DNA of 40,744 nucleotides from positions 1-40,744 of IMG/VR virus record IMGVR_UViG_3300025769_000277. One strand, given 5' to 3'. This DNA comes from a virus. Of this stretch, positions 39,922 through 40,744 are shown piece by piece (position 1 is the stretch's first letter; every line of letters starts with the position of its first letter). Below the pieces are notes generated by a model. The model was not told where the DNA came from. It searched no databases and saw nothing but the letters and a program-made list of their open reading frames with translations. The position numbers were made by a program, and so were the translations under genes.

Positions 39922-40744
39922 ATGAAATACAAATTGACAGAAGAGACAAGAGAGTTAGAGCAAGGGGTTATCGTTTATAGAATAGAAGCTTTGAAAGATT
40001 TTAAAACTATTGCAGGAGATGTGAAAAAAGGAGATAAGGGAGGCTGGGTTGCTTCTGAAGAAAACCTATCACAGTTAGGGTCATGCTGGCTTTTTGATGA
40101 GTCTGTTGGTTATGAGAATTCAAGACGCAGTGGGGATTCAATCGCTAAAGGTAGCAGCAGGCAATACGGGAACAGCAGGCAATTAGGGGATAGCTGGCAA
40201 TTCGGTAATAGCAAGCAATACGGTAATAGCAAGCAATCCGGTAATAGCAGGCAATCCGGTAATAGCAGGCAATGCGGTAATAGTAGTCAATCCGGTAATA
40301 GCCAGCAATCCGGTGATAGCATGCAATCCGGTAACAGCAGGCAATCCGGTGATAGCAAGCAATACGATAATAGTTGGCAATACGATAATAGCCAGCAATC
40401 CGGTAACAGCCATCAATACGGTGATAGCGAGCAATACGGTAATAGCAAGCAATACGAGAATAGCGAGCAATTCGGGAATAGCAAGCAATACGGTAACAGC
40501 CAGCAATACGGTGATAGCAGACAATACGGTACAAGCAGGCAATACGGTAACAGCAGGCAATACGGGAATAGCTGGCAATACGGTAATAGCCAGCAATACG
40601 GGGATAGCGAGCAATTCGGTAATAGCTGGCAATACGGTAATAGCAAGCAATACGAGAATAGCGAGCAATACGATAATAGCCAGCAATCCGGTAACAGCCA
40701 TCAATACGGTGATAGCGAGCAATACGGTAATAGCAAGCAATACG
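39922..40744 (+). CDS. Hexapeptide-array protein, long copy, N-terminal part (continues at base 3)
   Basis: Starts at ATG 39922 after GAGAGAGGTTGAGAA. Residues 1-76 differ from the short copy at only about eight positions (for example E8, Q14, A31, V42, S53). The hexapeptide array begins at 40150 (residue 77) and is open to the contig end. Through the 87-base overlap it continues in frame at bases 3-770, giving 501 residues in total. Variable positions in the hexad are Lys, Arg, Gln, Glu, Trp or His before the Gln, and Tyr, Ser, Phe or Cys after it. Arrays of this kind may form beta-solenoids or condensate-like assemblies. The role is unknown. Confidence 0.8.
   Translation, partial: MKYKLTEETRELEQGVIVYRIEALKDFKTIAGDVKKGDKGGWVASEENLSQLGSCWLFDESVGYENSRRSGDSIAKGSSRQYGNSRQLGDSWQFGNSKQYGNSKQSGNSRQSGNSRQCGNSSQSGNSQQSGDSMQSGNSRQSGDSKQYDNSWQYDNSQQSGNSHQYGDSEQYGNSKQYENSEQFGNSKQYGNSQQYGDSRQYGTSRQYGNSRQYGNSWQYGNSQQYGDSEQFGNSWQYGNSKQYENSEQYDNSQQSGNSHQYGDSEQYGNSKQY
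40150..40744 (+). repeat. 18-bp tandem array, left-hand part of the 68-unit array
   Basis: Begins at GGT 40150 and runs to the contig end; with 1-716 it makes 68 exact units. A block of roughly 100 bases starting near 40378 recurs near 40666, a spacing of 288 bp (16 units), showing higher-order duplication. This block contains the sequence used to close the circle. Confidence 0.92.
40658..40744. repeat. Direct terminal repeat, right copy
   Basis: Identical over all 87 bases to 1-87. The true circle length would be 40,657 bp. Confidence 0.9.

Noticed and set aside
40145-40740. Minus-strand long open frames through the arrays (also at 278-511 and 39481-39867)
   Set aside because: They arise because an 18-bp repeat without stops stays open in several frames. 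They lack ribosome sites and oppose the operon direction.
40150-40744. CRISPR-like repetitive array
   Set aside because: Units are contiguous 18-mers with no spacers and remain in one coding frame joined to a conserved N-terminal domain.

Overview
The window looks like a complete tailed-phage genome (Caudoviricetes, most likely short-tailed) from an AT-rich phage of an unidentified bacterium. The first 87 bases equal the last 87 exactly (1-87 = 40658-40744), so the contig is probably a circular assembly of 40,657 bp cut open inside a coding repeat. No integrase, lysogeny repressor, tRNA, CRISPR, RNA polymerase or DNA polymerase was seen. Stops are TAA, TGA and TAG, so the standard bacterial code applies. 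Most starts have good Shine-Dalgarno sites, and neighbouring genes are packed with ATGA or TAATG overlaps.

Layout. Two long divergent transcription units leave one gene-free control region (33527-34323) and converge at 9937-9940. The rightward, probably early unit starts at a strong sigma70-like promoter (34149-34177) and runs across the contig ends to 9940, about 16 kb. In order it encodes a ribbon-helix-helix regulator and small proteins; a second promoter with three GTACT repeats at 11-bp spacing; a protein with an SSB-like acidic tail; an SF2/SNF2-type helicase; a Lar-like zinc protein; two tandem hexapeptide-repeat proteins (217 and 501 residues); a membrane protein; ThyX; a NeuB-HAD-NeuA-like nonulosonic acid cassette; a large primase-ATPase; a VRR-NUC nuclease; a DUF6378-like protein; and an RmlB-like dehydratase.

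The leftward, probably late unit (33526 to 9937, about 23.6 kb) encodes, in transcription order: a putative small terminase with a DnaJ-like zinc knuckle, three small proteins, the large terminase, portal, scaffold, SU10-type major capsid protein and a terminator. Next comes a four-gene cassette (an unknown protein, a GT-B-like protein, a methyltransferase and a glycosyltransferase) with its own apparently leaderless promoter. Then follow the adaptor, a tail/nozzle protein, a fibre, a lysis-like block with DUF5675, a large virion protein, and four large candidate ejection proteins. One of these carries 22 tandem pentapeptide units and another a glycine-zipper segment.

How it may work together. 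The phage supplies a primase-helicase, helicase, nuclease and thymidylate synthase but apparently no polymerase. A perfect DnaA box in the control region fits reliance on host replication initiation. Sugar genes sit in both units and could together glycosylate a virion or host component. The most unusual region is the Lar plus twin hexapeptide-array cassette: the arrays are in exact 18-bp register, have expanded recently, and carry Gln where related repeats as I remember them carry Val.
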